Positions 1-11,355 of a DNA stretch of 64,000 nucleotides are shown piece by piece. The notes beneath the pieces are model-generated. The model was not told where the DNA came from. It saw nothing but the letters and a program-made list of their open reading frames with translations, and made no database searches. The position numbers and the translations under genes are program-made. The stretch is from Teredinibacter turnerae T7901 (lineage in GTDB: Bacteria; Pseudomonadota; Gammaproteobacteria; Pseudomonadales; Cellvibrionaceae), in assembly GCF_000023025.1 (NCBI RefSeq), contig NC_012997.1, forward strand, positions 976,764 through 1,040,763, given 5' to 3'. Positions within the stretch are counted from its first letter, which is position 1. Every line of letters begins with the position of its first letter.

Positions 1-2
1 TT

Positions 3-1328
3 GACTACGCAAGCGTAAAAAACATTAAGTACCCTGTGTTCGAGGTGCTGTTTGATCATTTCTATGAGGTGTCGTACAAGAAAAAGGCCAGCCATTACAC
101 CGAATTTTCCAGTTTCCTGGAGGAAGCCGGGGAGCCGCTATATCAGTTTGCTCGTTTTGAATCAATTCGTAACAGCTGGCAAAACAGCTCGTTTGCCGCT
201 ATAGGTGAGTTGGATATACCCGATGGTATTGGAGACCTGGAAAGCCTTAGTTTACTAACTGAGGACACACAGAGGATCGTCTTGTTTCACTGTTATCTTC
301 AGTGGTTAGCGCACGTACAGCTGGAAGCGTGTCAGATCCAGGCGGTAGACTGCGGTATGAAAGTGGGCTTGATTCGTGATCTGGCGGTTGGCGCGGAGGG
401 AGGCGGTGCCGAGGTATATTCTCAGCCTGGCCAGTTTTGTACTCGCGCGTCTGTTGGCGCACCACCAGACCCCCTCGCGGAGCAGGGCCAGAACTGGGGC
501 TTACCGCCGATGGACCCGGCGTTTTTACGCGAGACCGGGTATGCGCATTTTATTCAAATTTTGCGTGAGAATATGTCACTGTGTGGTGCCTTGCGGATAG
601 ATCATGCAATGAGCCTGATGCGGTTGTGGTGGTGTCCTCCAGGGACTACTGCGGATCACGGGGCCTATGTCTATTATCCATTTGAGGATATGTTAGCGCT
701 CTTGTGTCTGGAAAGTTATCTAAATCAATGCGCGATTGTAGGCGAAGACCTTGGTGTTGTACCGCCAGAATTCAGGGAGGCGATCACGCGCGCAGGTATA
801 TTTACCAACCGGGTCTTTTATTTCGAGAAAGAAAATTACTCGTATTTCAAGCCACCGGAAAACTATGATGTCCACGCGCTGGCAATGGTCAACAATCATG
901 ATGTTCCAACGTTAAGCAGTTGGTGGAATGGCAATGATCTGGTATTGCGAGACAAGCTGGGAATATTCGAAGAAGGCGTGGATTATGAAACGATGGTCGA
1001 GCAGCGGCGCCTGGAGAAACAACAGGTTCTGGATTTTCTCCTAAAACAGGGAGAACTGCCTCCTCAGTGGCTCGATTTAAATATAGAGCGAGAAGCGGAG
1101 CCAACACTCATTAACGCTATTCTGGCAACGGTTTCCCGTGTCGCATCCCGCTTATATGTTATTCAGTTGGAAGATGTCTTGCTAATGGATGCGCCGGTGA
1201 ATGTGCCGGGTACATTTAAAGAGTATCCCAATTGGCAGAGAAAACTATCACAGCCATTGGATGTAATTTTTAACCAACCACAGACTCAAGCGTTACTGGC
1301 ACGCGTACATTCTGAAAGAAACCGCTAG
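3..1328 (+). CDS. malQ: 4-alpha-glucanotransferase (amylomaltase), C-terminal part; 5' end outside window
   Basis: The reading frame is open from base 3, so the gene starts before the window; 441 residues of a usual ~650-700 are visible. GH77 enzyme that moves glucan segments between maltodextrins in the cytoplasm. The three catalytic regions are present: RIDH (nucleophile Asp), GEDLG (acid/base Glu) and NNHD (stabilising Asp), each in typical context. It ends 20 bases before the preferred glgB start and is evidently the upstream member of the glycogen operon. It would recycle short dextrins released by GlgX and GlgP. No internal frameshift is seen. Confidence 0.93.
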   Translation, partial: DYASVKNIKYPVFEVLFDHFYEVSYKKKASHYTEFSSFLEEAGEPLYQFARFESIRNSWQNSSFAAIGELDIPDGIGDLESLSLLTEDTQRIVLFHCYLQWLAHVQLEACQIQAVDCGMKVGLIRDLAVGAEGGGAEVYSQPGQFCTRASVGAPPDPLAEQGQNWGLPPMDPAFLRETGYAHFIQILRENMSLCGALRIDHAMSLMRLWWCPPGTTADHGAYVYYPFEDMLALLCLESYLNQCAIVGEDLGVVPPEFREAITRAGIFTNRVFYFEKENYSYFKPPENYDVHALAMVNNHDVPTLSSWWNGNDLVLRDKLGIFEEGVDYETMVEQRRLEKQQVLDFLLKQGELPPQWLDLNIEREAEPTLINAILATVSRVASRLYVIQLEDVLLMDAPVNVPGTFKEYPNWQRKLSQPLDVIFNQPQTQALLARVHSERNR

Positions 1329-1348
1329 GTTTGGAGAAAAATAAAAAC

Positions 1349-3550
1349 ATGGGTATTTTGACTGACGATGTAATTACGTCGATTGTTAACTCCGATTGTG
1401 AAGATGTTTTTTCTGTTTTAGGTTGCCACCAAATCAACCAGCACGAAATAGAGTTTCGTGTATTTATGCCTGATGCAGATTTGGTAGAAATATTTAGTTA
1501 TCAAGATCAGACATTGATATTGGCTCTCACAAAGGTCCACCCGGACGGTTTGTTCTGCGGCCGAATGCAGGGAGAGCGACTGGAAAAATATTGTGTGAAC
1601 GTTAAATACGGATCGGAATTTTATCTTCAGGAAGACCCGTACCGATTTGGCAGTGCGATAGGCGAGCAGGACCTTTATTTATTCGGCGAAGGTACACACG
1701 AACGAGCGTATCATTTTATGGGCGCTCAAATGAAAACTGTTGACGGCGTAAACGGTTGCCAGTTCGCTGTTTGGGCTCCGAATGCACGACGCGTTTCCGT
1801 TGTTGGCGATTTCAATCTTTGGGATGGCCGCAAGCACATGATGCGCAAACACATACCCAGCGGAATATGGGAGATATTTATTCCCGGTGTAAGTGAGGGG
1901 GCGCACTATAAATATGAAATAAAAACCCGTGAGGGTCACTTGTTGCCTCACAAAGCTGATCCCTACGGTTTTTACGCTCAGCACCCGCCAGAGAAGGCCT
2001 CGCGAATATACGATAATCAGCGCTACCAGTGGCAAGACGAGGCATGGCATACAGCGAAACAACGTTTTACCAAGCGCGATAAAGCGGTCTCTATCTACGA
2101 AGTTCATCTCGGGTCCTGGAAGCGCAAACCGCAAGAGGGCAACCGTTATCTGAGTTACCGGGAGTTGGCGCAAGAGCTCATTCCCTACGTGAAAGATATG
2201 GGCTTTACTCACATTCAATTGATGCCGGTGAGTGAATTTCCATTTGATGGTTCTTGGGGCTATCAGCCTATCGGACTTTTTGCTCCGACCAGCCGTTTCG
2301 GGACACCCGACGATTTTAAGTATTTTGTTGATCAATGCCACCAGGCTGAAATCGCTGTGCTAATTGATTGGGTGCCCGGACATTTCCCTACTGATGAGCA
2401 TGGGCTTGGTCGTTTTGACGGCACACCGTTGTACGAGCACGCGGATGCGCGCCAGGGTTTTCACCCCGACTGGAACACGTACATATACAACTACGGGCGC
2501 AAAGAGGTGGCTACCTACCTCATGGCAAATGCACTGTTCTGGTTTGATGTTTTTCATATCGACGGCTTGCGCGTCGATGCGGTGGCATCGATGTTATATC
2601 TGGACTACAGCCGCAAGGAAGGAGAATGGTTGCCAAACGCCTATGGTGGTCGTGAGAACCTGGAAGCAATCGATTTTTTAAAGCATGTCAACGAACGTGT
2701 CTATCGACATTTCCCTGATGCCATGATGGTCGCTGAGGAGTCGACAGCTTGGCCAGGTGTGTCGAAACCGACGCATTTTGGTGGGCTAGGCTTTGGTTTC
2801 AAGTGGAATATGGGCTGGATGAACGATTCCCTCGAGTACATTTCCAAAGAATCGATACATCGGCAATATCACCACCACGATATGACTTTCAGCCTGTATT
2901 ACGCGTTCAGCGAAAACTTCATTTTGCCGCTCAGTCACGACGAAGTCGTGCATGGTAAGCGATCAATTCTGGGCCGTATGCCGGGAGACAGCTGGCAGCA
3001 ATTTGCCAATATGCGCGTGTACTACGCGTTTATGTGGGCGCACCCAGGTAAAAAATTATTGTTTATGGGAAGCGAATTCGCTCAGGGTGCAGAGTGGAAT
3101 CACAATCACTCGCTGGACTGGCATCAGTTGGACATCGATGAGCATGCGAGTGTGCAGCGCCTGGTAGCCGATCTAAATCGTTTCTATGTTAATACACCGG
3201 CGCTCTACGAGGTCGATGGTGAAGGTGACGGTTTCGAATGGGTAGAGGCAGATGATCGCCATAACTCCGTGTTTGCTTTCTACCGCAAAGGTAACAAGCC
3301 AAAAGACAAAGTGCTTGTTGTTTGTAACTTTACCCCAGTGGTACGTGAAAATTACCGTGTCGGTGTGAACGAGCCGGGTACGTATACCGAGGTGCTTAAT
3401 ACAGACAACTCGCGCTACGGTGGTGGAAATATTGGCAACGCTAAACCACTGCAGGCTGAAAACGAGCCTTGGCATTTTCGTGATAACTCCATTGTCATCA
3501 CGCTACCGCCGCTGGCAGCCGTCATCTTTTCTATCGAGGTAGACGCCTAG
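1349..3550 (+). CDS. glgB: 1,4-alpha-glucan branching enzyme GlgB
   Basis: 733 residues, the usual length for two-domain GlgB. It introduces alpha-1,6 branches into glycogen. Order: N-terminal GlgB domain, CBM48 (about residues 120-210, [22 protein letters not shown]), GH13 barrel with the nucleophile Asp in [15 protein letters not shown] and acid/base Glu in [13 protein letters not shown], then an all-beta C-domain. I prefer the ATG at 1349 because a GGAG sits 12 bases upstream; an in-frame TTG at 1331 overlaps that ribosome site and is less likely. Second gene of the operon, 20 bases after malQ. Confidence 0.95.
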   Translation: MGILTDDVITSIVNSDCEDVFSVLGCHQINQHEIEFRVFMPDADLVEIFSYQDQTLILALTKVHPDGLFCGRMQGERLEKYCVNVKYGSEFYLQEDPYRFGSAIGEQDLYLFGEGTHERAYHFMGAQMKTVDGVNGCQFAVWAPNARRVSVVGDFNLWDGRKHMMRKHIPSGIWEIFIPGVSEGAHYKYEIKTREGHLLPHKADPYGFYAQHPPEKASRIYDNQRYQWQDEAWHTAKQRFTKRDKAVSIYEVHLGSWKRKPQEGNRYLSYRELAQELIPYVKDMGFTHIQLMPVSEFPFDGSWGYQPIGLFAPTSRFGTPDDFKYFVDQCHQAEIAVLIDWVPGHFPTDEHGLGRFDGTPLYEHADARQGFHPDWNTYIYNYGRKEVATYLMANALFWFDVFHIDGLRVDAVASMLYLDYSRKEGEWLPNAYGGRENLEAIDFLKHVNERVYRHFPDAMMVAEESTAWPGVSKPTHFGGLGFGFKWNMGWMNDSLEYISKESIHRQYHHHDMTFSLYYAFSENFILPLSHDEVVHGKRSILGRMPGDSWQQFANMRVYYAFMWAHPGKKLLFMGSEFAQGAEWNHNHSLDWHQLDIDEHASVQRLVADLNRFYVNTPALYEVDGEGDGFEWVEADDRHNSVFAFYRKGNKPKDKVLVVCNFTPVVRENYRVGVNEPGTYTEVLNTDNSRYGGGNIGNAKPLQAENEPWHFRDNSIVITLPPLAAVIFSIEVDA

Positions 3551-3618
3551 GAGCTGAGCTTCAACCCGTAATTTGATCCCCGATTAATAATTCATTTCGA
3601 GTCTGATTGGATAATTGT

Positions 3619-5823
3619 GTGAGCGATACGTTTAAGAACAAGCTTTATGCGAACTCACGCCCGGGGATGGCTTATCCTCTAGGGGCGACGGTTTTTGAGG
3701 GTGGGGTAAATTTTGCACTTTTCTCTGCCAACGCAACGAGTGTGCAATTGTGTTTGTTTGATCGCGCGACAGAGGAAGAGATTGCTCGTATAGATATGCA
3801 TGGGCCTGACGAACAGGTTTGGCATGTATTTGTGGAAAGTATCGGCGATGGAACTTACTACGGATATCGGGTAGATGGTCCGTTCAAACCTGCTGAAGGT
3901 CAGCGATTTAACTCTGCGAAGCTGGTTCTCGATCCTTACGCGAAAAAGCTGTCACGGCAATTTGCTTGGGCGAATAGCTTGTATGGCCACGAACTCGATC
4001 ACAAAGACCTCGACCTGAGTGCGAGCGTTGTTGACAGCGCTCCAAGCCTGCCCAAATGTGTGGTGGTGGATGAGCGGGCGTTAGTCTCGCCGGGCGTGGG
4101 GGAGCGCCCATCCAGGCCCCACGTGAACTGGGCGGATACCGTCGTCTATGAGACGCACCTCAAGGGCTATACGCAAATGCATGCGGACGTTCCGGTAGAG
4201 CTGCAAGGCACGGCTAAGGGCATGGGGCATGAATCCGTTGTCAACTATATCCGAGGCCTTGGCGTTACCAGTGTAGAGTTACTGCCTGTTCAAGGGTTCG
4301 TCTCTGAGTATTTTCTCATCGGAAATGGTCTCACCAATTATTGGGGCTATAACACACTCAATTTTTTCATGCCGCATCAGGCGTACCTTGCTACCGGTGA
4401 TGCCAGCGAATTTCGCGATATGGTCGACGCATATCATCGTGCGGGGTTAGAAATTATCCTGGATGTGGTGTACAACCACACTTCTGAAGGTAATGAACTC
4501 GGTCCCACCCTGAGCTTCAGAGGGATCGATAACCTTAGCTACTATTCGCTGCAAGCGCACGATAAACGCTATTACGTGAACGACACGGGCTGTGGCAACA
4601 CGCTGAATATTCGGCATCCGCGGGTTAACCAGATGGTGATGGACAGCTTGCGTTATTGGTACTGCGTGATGGGAGTTGATGGGTTTCGGTTTGATCTGGC
4701 GACGGTGCTGGGTCGCGAGTCCTATGGCTTTGACGCCGGAAGTGGATTTTTTGATTCGCTGAGGCAAGATCCGCAGCTGGCGGGTTGCAAGCTGATTGCC
4801 GAACCCTGGGATATAGGCCCAGGTGGATATCAGGTCGGTAATTTTCCCAGCGGATGGTCTGAGTGGAATGACCGCTATCGGGATACATGTCGTCGATACT
4901 GGAAAGGTGATAAAGGTGTGTTGCCGGAGTTTGCTCGTAGAATCCATGGGAGTGCTGATTTTTTTGAGCTCTCTGGTCGAGGGCCAGCAGCCAGCGTTAA
5001 TTTCATCACCAGTCACGATGGCTTTACTCTGCACGACATTGTGACCTACAACCAAAAACACAATGAGCTAAATAAAGAGAACAACAGAGACGGGCACGAT
5101 GGAAACTACAGCTATAACTATGGCGTAGAAGGGGAAGCCAACGATCGTCAGTTGTTGGCGATACGCTCGCGTCAAAAACGCAATATGCTCGCTACTTTGT
5201 TGCTTTCCCAAGGCACACCTATGCTATTGGCTGGTGACGAGTTCGGCCGCACCCAAGACGGTAATAACAATGCCTATTGCCAAGATAACGAACTCAACTG
5301 GATCAATTGGGACAAAATAGATGAAGCCGGTCGTGCGCTGCAACATTTTGTTCGCTATGTTTTGTCACTACGGCGTCAATATCCTCTGTTAACGTCCCAC
5401 CGTTATATACATCGTCCAGGCGAAGTTGAAGACGAAATTAAAAGTGTGGTTCGGTGGGTTTCAGCTACCGGCGCAGAAATGCAGGAAAAAGATTGGAACA
5501 ATCCTGAGTTTAAAGCCGTTGGTTGGATACTCGAGCAATACCCAGTATTTTGCAAAATTATGCCGGAAGATGAAGAGAGCGACTCGCTCTTTGTCGAACA
5601 GGCTAAATGTCGCATCCTTATTTTGTTTAATGCGGAAGATGCGGACAGGACATTTACGATTCCCATCGGTACACCGGATGCCGATGGTATTGAAGCAAGT
5701 TATTGGAACTGTGTGCTAGATACCTATGAAAGCGATGGTATTCCAAAAACGCTGATCCAGAAAAAAGGTGGCAAAGTATTATTGCGACCGCGCTCGTTAC
5801 AAATGTTGGTGGCCAAGTTCTAG
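3619..5823 (+). CDS. glgX: Glycogen debranching enzyme GlgX
   Basis: 734 residues from a GTG start; an in-frame TTG lies 12 bases upstream at 3607, but GTG has a GGA about 7 bases before it. GH13 isoamylase-type enzyme that hydrolyses alpha-1,6 branches of phosphorylase-limited glycogen. N-terminal CBM48 (PLGATVFEGGVNFALFSANA), then catalytic Asp in GFRFDLATVLGRE, Glu in LIAEPWDIG and Asp in FITSHDGFTLHD. The segment AGDEFGRTQDGNNNAYCQDN is the family signature. Follows glgB by 68 bases and precedes glgP, the enzyme that prepares its substrate. Confidence 0.94.
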   Translation: MSDTFKNKLYANSRPGMAYPLGATVFEGGVNFALFSANATSVQLCLFDRATEEEIARIDMHGPDEQVWHVFVESIGDGTYYGYRVDGPFKPAEGQRFNSAKLVLDPYAKKLSRQFAWANSLYGHELDHKDLDLSASVVDSAPSLPKCVVVDERALVSPGVGERPSRPHVNWADTVVYETHLKGYTQMHADVPVELQGTAKGMGHESVVNYIRGLGVTSVELLPVQGFVSEYFLIGNGLTNYWGYNTLNFFMPHQAYLATGDASEFRDMVDAYHRAGLEIILDVVYNHTSEGNELGPTLSFRGIDNLSYYSLQAHDKRYYVNDTGCGNTLNIRHPRVNQMVMDSLRYWYCVMGVDGFRFDLATVLGRESYGFDAGSGFFDSLRQDPQLAGCKLIAEPWDIGPGGYQVGNFPSGWSEWNDRYRDTCRRYWKGDKGVLPEFARRIHGSADFFELSGRGPAASVNFITSHDGFTLHDIVTYNQKHNELNKENNRDGHDGNYSYNYGVEGEANDRQLLAIRSRQKRNMLATLLLSQGTPMLLAGDEFGRTQDGNNNAYCQDNELNWINWDKIDEAGRALQHFVRYVLSLRRQYPLLTSHRYIHRPGEVEDEIKSVVRWVSATGAEMQEKDWNNPEFKAVGWILEQYPVFCKIMPEDEESDSLFVEQAKCRILILFNAEDADRTFTIPIGTPDADGIEASYWNCVLDTYESDGIPKTLIQKKGGKVLLRPRSLQMLVAKF

Positions 5824-5913
5824 TCTCATTGGCCTGCTATCGTGGAATAGCGCAAAAGTTTCGTGAGACTATTTAGCTCAGTAGTTCGAAGTTAAAATTC
5901 AGAGGATGGCGGT

Positions 5914-8361
5914 ATGGCAAGTGAAATACAAACACCTGTTTTAAGTAATGACCATGAACAGGTCAACAAAGATCTGCACCGGCATTTTAATTTTACTCTG
6001 GGGCGTTTCGATACTGACGATATAAGCGGATACATGCTGACTGCGCTTGCGCTGACTGTTCGAGATCGCTTAATGGAGCGTTGGCGCTTAACCAAAGAAA
6101 CCGAAGTCGCGAACAAAAGCCGCAAAGTATTTTACTTGTCTTTGGAGTTTTTGCTGGGTCGAAGTTTGGGTAACGCCATTCTTAATTTGAATATGCAGGA
6201 TTCGGTTAGGCAAGCGTTGGCAGATTTTTGTTGTTCGCTCGAACACATTGAAATGGATGAAAAAGACGCAGGGCTTGGCAACGGTGGCCTCGGTCGCCTG
6301 GCAGCGTGTTTTATGGATTCGTGTGCCACACTTGCATTGCCGGTCGTCGGATACGGTATTCGCTATGAGTACGGAATGTTTCAACAAAATATTGTCGAAG
6401 GGCGCCAGGTTGAGCAACCCGATCACTGGTTAATTGCGGGTAACCCTTGGGAAATTGAACGTCCAGGGCATTCGCAGGTTGTGCGATTTTACGGTCATTC
6501 GGAATTTTATAAAAATCACTCGGGTGAAACCTGCGTGCGCTGGGTCGGCACTCAGGATGTGCTTGCTGTCCCATACGATATGCCAATTCCCGGTTACAAA
6601 AACGACAAGGTGAATACGTTGCGCCTGTGGAAAGCCGCAGCAACCGAAGAGTTTAATTTGCAGGAGTTCAACGAAGGCGATTACGCTGACGCAGTTGCGC
6701 AAAAAAATCTGGCAGAGCAGATAACCATGGTGCTCTATCCAAACGATGCCAGCGAAAATGGAAAAGAGCTGCGTCTGCGGCAACAATATTTTTTGGCATC
6801 AGCCAGCTTGCAGGATGTTATTGCTGAATGGATCAAGGAGCGCGGCGCCGATTTTTCAAACTTCGCCGAATTTAATTGTTTTCAACTGAACGATACACAC
6901 CCAACGCTTGCCGTCGCTGAGTTGATGCGATTGTTGGTAGATATCTATGGCTTGGAGTGGGAGAAGGCCTGGACAATTACCTGTAAGACCATGGCTTACA
7001 CGAACCATACTTTGTTGCCTGAAGCGCTGGAAAAGTGGTCCGTGCATATGATGGGCGAACTACTTCCCCGCCTGTTGCAAATTATTTATGAAATTAATGC
7101 CCGGTTTTTAGCGTTAGTGGCAAAACGCTGGCCGGGCGATACTGATCGTCAGCGCCGGATGTCTCTGATCGAAGAAGGGGGACAACCTCAAGTAAGGATG
7201 GCCTACCTGGCTATTGTGGGCAGTTTTTCCGTTAATGGCGTGGCTGAATTACACTCTCAGTTGCTCAAAAGCGGTTTATTTAAAGATTTTTACGAACTCT
7301 GGCCGGAAAAATTCAACAACAAAACTAACGGTGTTACGCCACGGCGCTGGCTTGCGCACTGTAACCGAGGTCTGGGTGATATTCTTACCGATGTCATTGG
7401 CCCGGGATGGAAAACCGACTTGTCGTTACTGGAGAAACTGAAACCATACGCTGAAGATACGGCGTTTCAGGAACGTTGGGCGCAAGTTAAGCTGCAAAAC
7501 AAAGAAGTATTACGCAACAGGGTGTTGCAAAAATGTGGTGTTGAATTCGACACCCACAGTTTGTTCGATGTGCAGGTAAAACGAATCCACGAATACAAAA
7601 GGCAGCTGCTGAATATATTACATGTTATTCACCTCTATGACCGGATTACGCGTGGAGATACCGAGGGGATGGTACCGCGTTCAGTGCTAATCGGCGGCAA
7701 AGCCGCACCTGGCTATGCGCTGGCAAAACTTATTATCAAGTTGGCCAATAATGTCGCCAAGGTGGTCAATGCGGACGATAAGGTTTCACCTTTGCTTAAG
7801 TTGGTGTTTTTACCCAATTACCGCGTTAAATCTATGGAGATTATATGCCCTGCGGCAGATTTATCGGAGCAAATTTCCACCGCGGGTAAAGAGGCGTCTG
7901 GTACCGGTAACATGAAGTTCATGATGAATGGTGCCCTGACGATTGGCACTTACGACGGCGCCAATATTGAAATTCTTGATGCGGTAGGCCAGGAGCACTT
8001 TTTCCTGTTTGGATTGAGGGTTGAAGATATTCCCGAATTCCGGCTTCACAACGACCCCAATCACATCATCGAACAGGATGAAGATTTACAGCGCGTAATG
8101 CGGTTGTTGGAGTGTGGCCACTTTAATATGTTCGAGCCTGGGTTATTTGAACCTATTGTTCGTTCTATTCGCAGCCCGTTAGATCCTTGGATGGTTGCAG
8201 CGGATTTTCGTAGCTATGTGGATGCGCAAAAGCAGGTTGCTGCTGCGTATACCGATAAATCGAACTGGTTGCGTTCCAGTATTCTTAACACAGCAGCAAG
8301 CGGGTATTTTTCCAGCGATCGTACGATTGCCGATTATGCTCGTGAAATTTGGAAAATATAA
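5914..8361 (+). CDS. glgP: Glycogen/maltodextrin phosphorylase
   Basis: 815 residues, normal for GT35 phosphorylases. Releases glucose-1-phosphate from glycogen using phosphate and pyridoxal phosphate. The PLP-binding segment EASGTGNMKFMMNGALTIGT near residue 665 carries the Schiff-base Lys, and the N-terminal GLGNGGLGRLAACFMDS signature is intact. The ATG start has AGAGGA/GGCGG upstream. Sits between the debranching enzyme and ADP-glucose pyrophosphorylase, so degradation and synthesis genes share one operon. It could act on maltodextrins as well as glycogen; context favours glycogen. Confidence 0.94.
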   Translation: MASEIQTPVLSNDHEQVNKDLHRHFNFTLGRFDTDDISGYMLTALALTVRDRLMERWRLTKETEVANKSRKVFYLSLEFLLGRSLGNAILNLNMQDSVRQALADFCCSLEHIEMDEKDAGLGNGGLGRLAACFMDSCATLALPVVGYGIRYEYGMFQQNIVEGRQVEQPDHWLIAGNPWEIERPGHSQVVRFYGHSEFYKNHSGETCVRWVGTQDVLAVPYDMPIPGYKNDKVNTLRLWKAAATEEFNLQEFNEGDYADAVAQKNLAEQITMVLYPNDASENGKELRLRQQYFLASASLQDVIAEWIKERGADFSNFAEFNCFQLNDTHPTLAVAELMRLLVDIYGLEWEKAWTITCKTMAYTNHTLLPEALEKWSVHMMGELLPRLLQIIYEINARFLALVAKRWPGDTDRQRRMSLIEEGGQPQVRMAYLAIVGSFSVNGVAELHSQLLKSGLFKDFYELWPEKFNNKTNGVTPRRWLAHCNRGLGDILTDVIGPGWKTDLSLLEKLKPYAEDTAFQERWAQVKLQNKEVLRNRVLQKCGVEFDTHSLFDVQVKRIHEYKRQLLNILHVIHLYDRITRGDTEGMVPRSVLIGGKAAPGYALAKLIIKLANNVAKVVNADDKVSPLLKLVFLPNYRVKSMEIICPAADLSEQISTAGKEASGTGNMKFMMNGALTIGTYDGANIEILDAVGQEHFFLFGLRVEDIPEFRLHNDPNHIIEQDEDLQRVMRLLECGHFNMFEPGLFEPIVRSIRSPLDPWMVAADFRSYVDAQKQVAAAYTDKSNWLRSSILNTAASGYFSSDRTIADYAREIWKI

Positions 8362-8462
8362 AAATCTTTATTTGAAGCCTGCCTGTTTGGAGGGGACGTA
8401 CATGTTGGCGTCTAGTCTTTTTAAATAGAGGTTTCTCGGCAAAAAATGATTGGAGGAAACCG

Positions 8463-9728
8463 ATGTTAGACCCTAATTCTCGTTATGTCAGTCGTTTAAC
8501 GCGCGATACTATGGCGCTAATTCTCGCTGGCGGACGTGGTAGTCGTTTGCATGAGCTAACCGATTGGCGGGCAAAGCCTGCGCTTCATTTCGGTGGAAAA
8601 TTTCGTATTATCGATTTTCCACTGTCGAACTGTGTTAACTCGGGTATAAGGCGGGTAGGGGTACTAACACAATACAAGGCGCACTCATTAATTCGTCACT
8701 TAGTACGAGGTTGGAGTCACTTCAAAAAAGAATTAGGCGAATACGTTGAAATACTTCCTGCTTCGCAGCGTTATTCTCCAAATTGGTACCAGGGTACGGC
8801 GGATGCTATTTACCAAAATCTGGATATTATTCTAGATGAAGCACCGAAATACGTGATGGTGCTCTCGGGTGACCATGTTTATCAAATGGATTATGGCTCC
8901 ATGCTTGCGTACCACGTGGAAACCGGCGCAGATTTGACTGTTTCATGCATTGAAGTCCCAATTGAAGAAGCCGCCGGTGCATTTGGTGTTATGACCGTTG
9001 ACGACAATAACCGGATTCTTCGATTCGATGAAAAACCGAAACATCCGACTGAACTGAACGATATGCCGGGGATGACACTCGCATCCATGGGTAATTATAT
9101 TTTCAATACTGAGTTTCTGTTCGAACAACTCCGTGCCGACGCTGAAAATCCGGAATCTGAGCACGACTTTGGAAAAAATATTATTCCGGCGATTATCAAA
9201 AACTCAAATGTTCGCGCATACCGCTTTCGAGATCATGAAACAGACAGGGCTTCGTACTGGCGTGATGTTGGTACGCTCGACTCTTTCTGGCTAGCGAATA
9301 TGGAACTGGTTGAGCCCTCGCCGCAACTGAATCTCTACAACCAGGACTGGCCGATTTGGACCTACCAGACGCACCTGCCGCCAGCAAAGTTCGTTTTCGA
9401 TGACGATGATCGCAGAGGTTACGCTGTGGATTCAATGGTTTCGGGCGGTTGTATTGTGTCTGGTGGAAAGGTAAGCAAATCTCTGTTGTTTTCAGATGTT
9501 CATGTCCACTCCTATACCGATTTAGAAGAGTCGGTTGTGTTACCTAATGTCCAGATCCATCGGCACGCAAAAATTAAACGCGCAATTATAGATAGCGGTT
9601 GTGAAATTCCTGAGGGAATGGTGATTGGACACGATCATGAGCATGATACCGCGCGAGGTTTCCGCGTTACGAAGAAAGGGGTGGTGCTGGTGACTCGCGA
9701 GATGCTTGGTCAGCTAACGCCAAAATAA
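8463..9728 (+). CDS. glgC: Glucose-1-phosphate adenylyltransferase (ADP-glucose pyrophosphorylase)
   Basis: 421 residues, matching enterobacterial GlgC. Makes ADP-glucose from ATP and glucose-1-phosphate, the committed and allosteric step of bacterial glycogen synthesis. N-terminal nucleotidyltransferase motif [20 protein letters not shown], the [13 protein letters not shown]-type region (here [15 protein letters not shown]) and a C-terminal left-handed beta-helix region. An SD of GGAGGAAA lies just before the ATG. The 101-base gap from glgP contains no clear terminator, so it is probably cotranscribed. Confidence 0.95.
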   Translation: MLDPNSRYVSRLTRDTMALILAGGRGSRLHELTDWRAKPALHFGGKFRIIDFPLSNCVNSGIRRVGVLTQYKAHSLIRHLVRGWSHFKKELGEYVEILPASQRYSPNWYQGTADAIYQNLDIILDEAPKYVMVLSGDHVYQMDYGSMLAYHVETGADLTVSCIEVPIEEAAGAFGVMTVDDNNRILRFDEKPKHPTELNDMPGMTLASMGNYIFNTEFLFEQLRADAENPESEHDFGKNIIPAIIKNSNVRAYRFRDHETDRASYWRDVGTLDSFWLANMELVEPSPQLNLYNQDWPIWTYQTHLPPAKFVFDDDDRRGYAVDSMVSGGCIVSGGKVSKSLLFSDVHVHSYTDLEESVVLPNVQIHRHAKIKRAIIDSGCEIPEGMVIGHDHEHDTARGFRVTKKGVVLVTREMLGQLTPK

Positions 9729-9766
9729 AACCTATTTAGATTCAAGCAATACGGCAAACGCAGTTA

Positions 9767-11323
9767 ATGAATTACGACAAACGAGTTTTAATGATCGCAG
9801 CGGAGAATGACGCGTTGCGTGGGGCAAAAGTTGGTGGAGTAGCAGATGTACTGCGGGACATTCCCGCTGCCTTAGCGGGTATTGGTACCTCAGTTGACGT
9901 AATAATTCCCTCTTACGGTTTTTTAGCAAGACTTCCCAATATAGAAATTTGCACGGAGTTCAATGTATTTTTCGGCGGCGCAAACTCTCGAGTCCAGCTA
10001 CTTAAAGTTCCGTCAGAAAACAGTGTCAGCAATTATGTTCTTCACCATCCCGCGTTCGCGCCGCAAGGAGAAGTGGTTTACTGCAACGACGAGCATCAAC
10101 CTTTTGCCACGGATGCTACTAAATTCGCGTTTTTTTGTTTGGCTGTTGCAGAAGCGCTACGTTTAGGCGCAATCGCGCGACCCGATGTTATTCACTGCCA
10201 CGATTGGCATTCGGCTTTCCTGCTGATCCTGCTTCGCTTTGCGCCTGAATATAAAAGCTTTAATGAGATCCGCACGGTATACACCATTCATAATCTTGCA
10301 ATGCAAGGTGTAAGGCCGTTTAAAAACGATCCTTCGTCGTTGGAAGCATGGTACCCCCAGCTGTACTACGACGGGCTGCAAATTTGCGATACGCACAACC
10401 CTTTTTGTGTGAACCCGATGCGAGCGGCGATTCGTCTTGCAGACCGGGTGCACACCGTGTCTCCCACCTACGCAGAGGAGATTCTCCGTCCCAGCAATCA
10501 TCCTTTGGGAATATACGGCGGCGAAGGTTTGGAGGGCGATCTGCAGCAGCGTAGCGACTCAGGGGAGCTAATCGGGATCATCAACGGCTGCGAGTATCCA
10601 AAAGGCGTTCGTTATGCGGCACCTGCAAAGAAAAAACTGGTTTCTGTTGCGCAAGAAAGTCTGGTTCAATGGGCTAGCCACTCAGCCGTGTTGGCGAGCG
10701 CTCACTTTGTGGCGAGTAAACGACTGCAGCAATGGGCTGCGAAAAAGACACGCGGGTTTAACGTTACCTTTGTTGGCCGATTGACAGAACAAAAAGCGGC
10801 TCTGCTGGTTACCCGCCTTCGCTCGGGCAAGCTGGCGTTAGAAGAAATGCTGGATGCGCTTTGCGATCGCGGCCAATTTGTTATGTTGGGCAGCGGCTCG
10901 AGCTATCTTGAAGAAGCAATGCTTAAACTTAGCGGAAGCCATGAAAATTTCATTTTTCTCAACGGTTTCTCTGCTGAGTTGTCATTGAACATCTATAGGT
11001 ACGGCGACCTCTTTTTGATGCCCAGTTCATTCGAACCCTGCGGAATAAGTCAAATGCTGGCGATGCGTGCAGGCCAACCTTGTTTAGTTAATGGCGTGGG
11101 TGGATTGCGGGACACCGTCGATCATCAAAAGACGGGGTTTTGTTTTAACGGTGAAAACGCTCAATCTCAGGCGCAGGCGATGTTAACAGAGTTTCGTCGG
11201 ATATTGTCTATGCATGAAGCTGATCCTAAATCGGTAAAAGATATAGGGGCGGCTGCCGCCGAGGTTCGCTTTGACTGGCAAGCAGTTGCTGAACGCTACG
11301 TTAACGAATTATATAGAATTTAA
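9767..11323 (+). CDS. glgA: Glycogen synthase (ADP-glucose type)
   Basis: 518 residues, slightly longer than the ~480 of E. coli GlgA. GT5 enzyme that extends alpha-1,4 chains from ADP-glucose. The N-terminal sugar-nucleotide motif reads KVGGVADVL instead of the usual KxGGLADV, with Val in place of Leu. The C-terminal Rossmann half has FVGRLTEQK, SSFEPCGISQMLAMRAG and VGGLRDTV, the acceptor/donor signature. Starts 38 bases after glgC and is the last enzyme of the glycogen operon. Confidence 0.92.
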   Translation: MNYDKRVLMIAAENDALRGAKVGGVADVLRDIPAALAGIGTSVDVIIPSYGFLARLPNIEICTEFNVFFGGANSRVQLLKVPSENSVSNYVLHHPAFAPQGEVVYCNDEHQPFATDATKFAFFCLAVAEALRLGAIARPDVIHCHDWHSAFLLILLRFAPEYKSFNEIRTVYTIHNLAMQGVRPFKNDPSSLEAWYPQLYYDGLQICDTHNPFCVNPMRAAIRLADRVHTVSPTYAEEILRPSNHPLGIYGGEGLEGDLQQRSDSGELIGIINGCEYPKGVRYAAPAKKKLVSVAQESLVQWASHSAVLASAHFVASKRLQQWAAKKTRGFNVTFVGRLTEQKAALLVTRLRSGKLALEEMLDALCDRGQFVMLGSGSSYLEEAMLKLSGSHENFIFLNGFSAELSLNIYRYGDLFLMPSSFEPCGISQMLAMRAGQPCLVNGVGGLRDTVDHQKTGFCFNGENAQSQAQAMLTEFRRILSMHEADPKSVKDIGAAAAEVRFDWQAVAERYVNELYRI

Positions 11324-11355
11324 TTAATTTTTTTAATCATTGGGGAGATACCACC

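Noticed and set aside
1679-2341. Long antisense frame inside glgB
   Set aside because: Shadow of a strongly conserved gene; the translated product resembles nothing.
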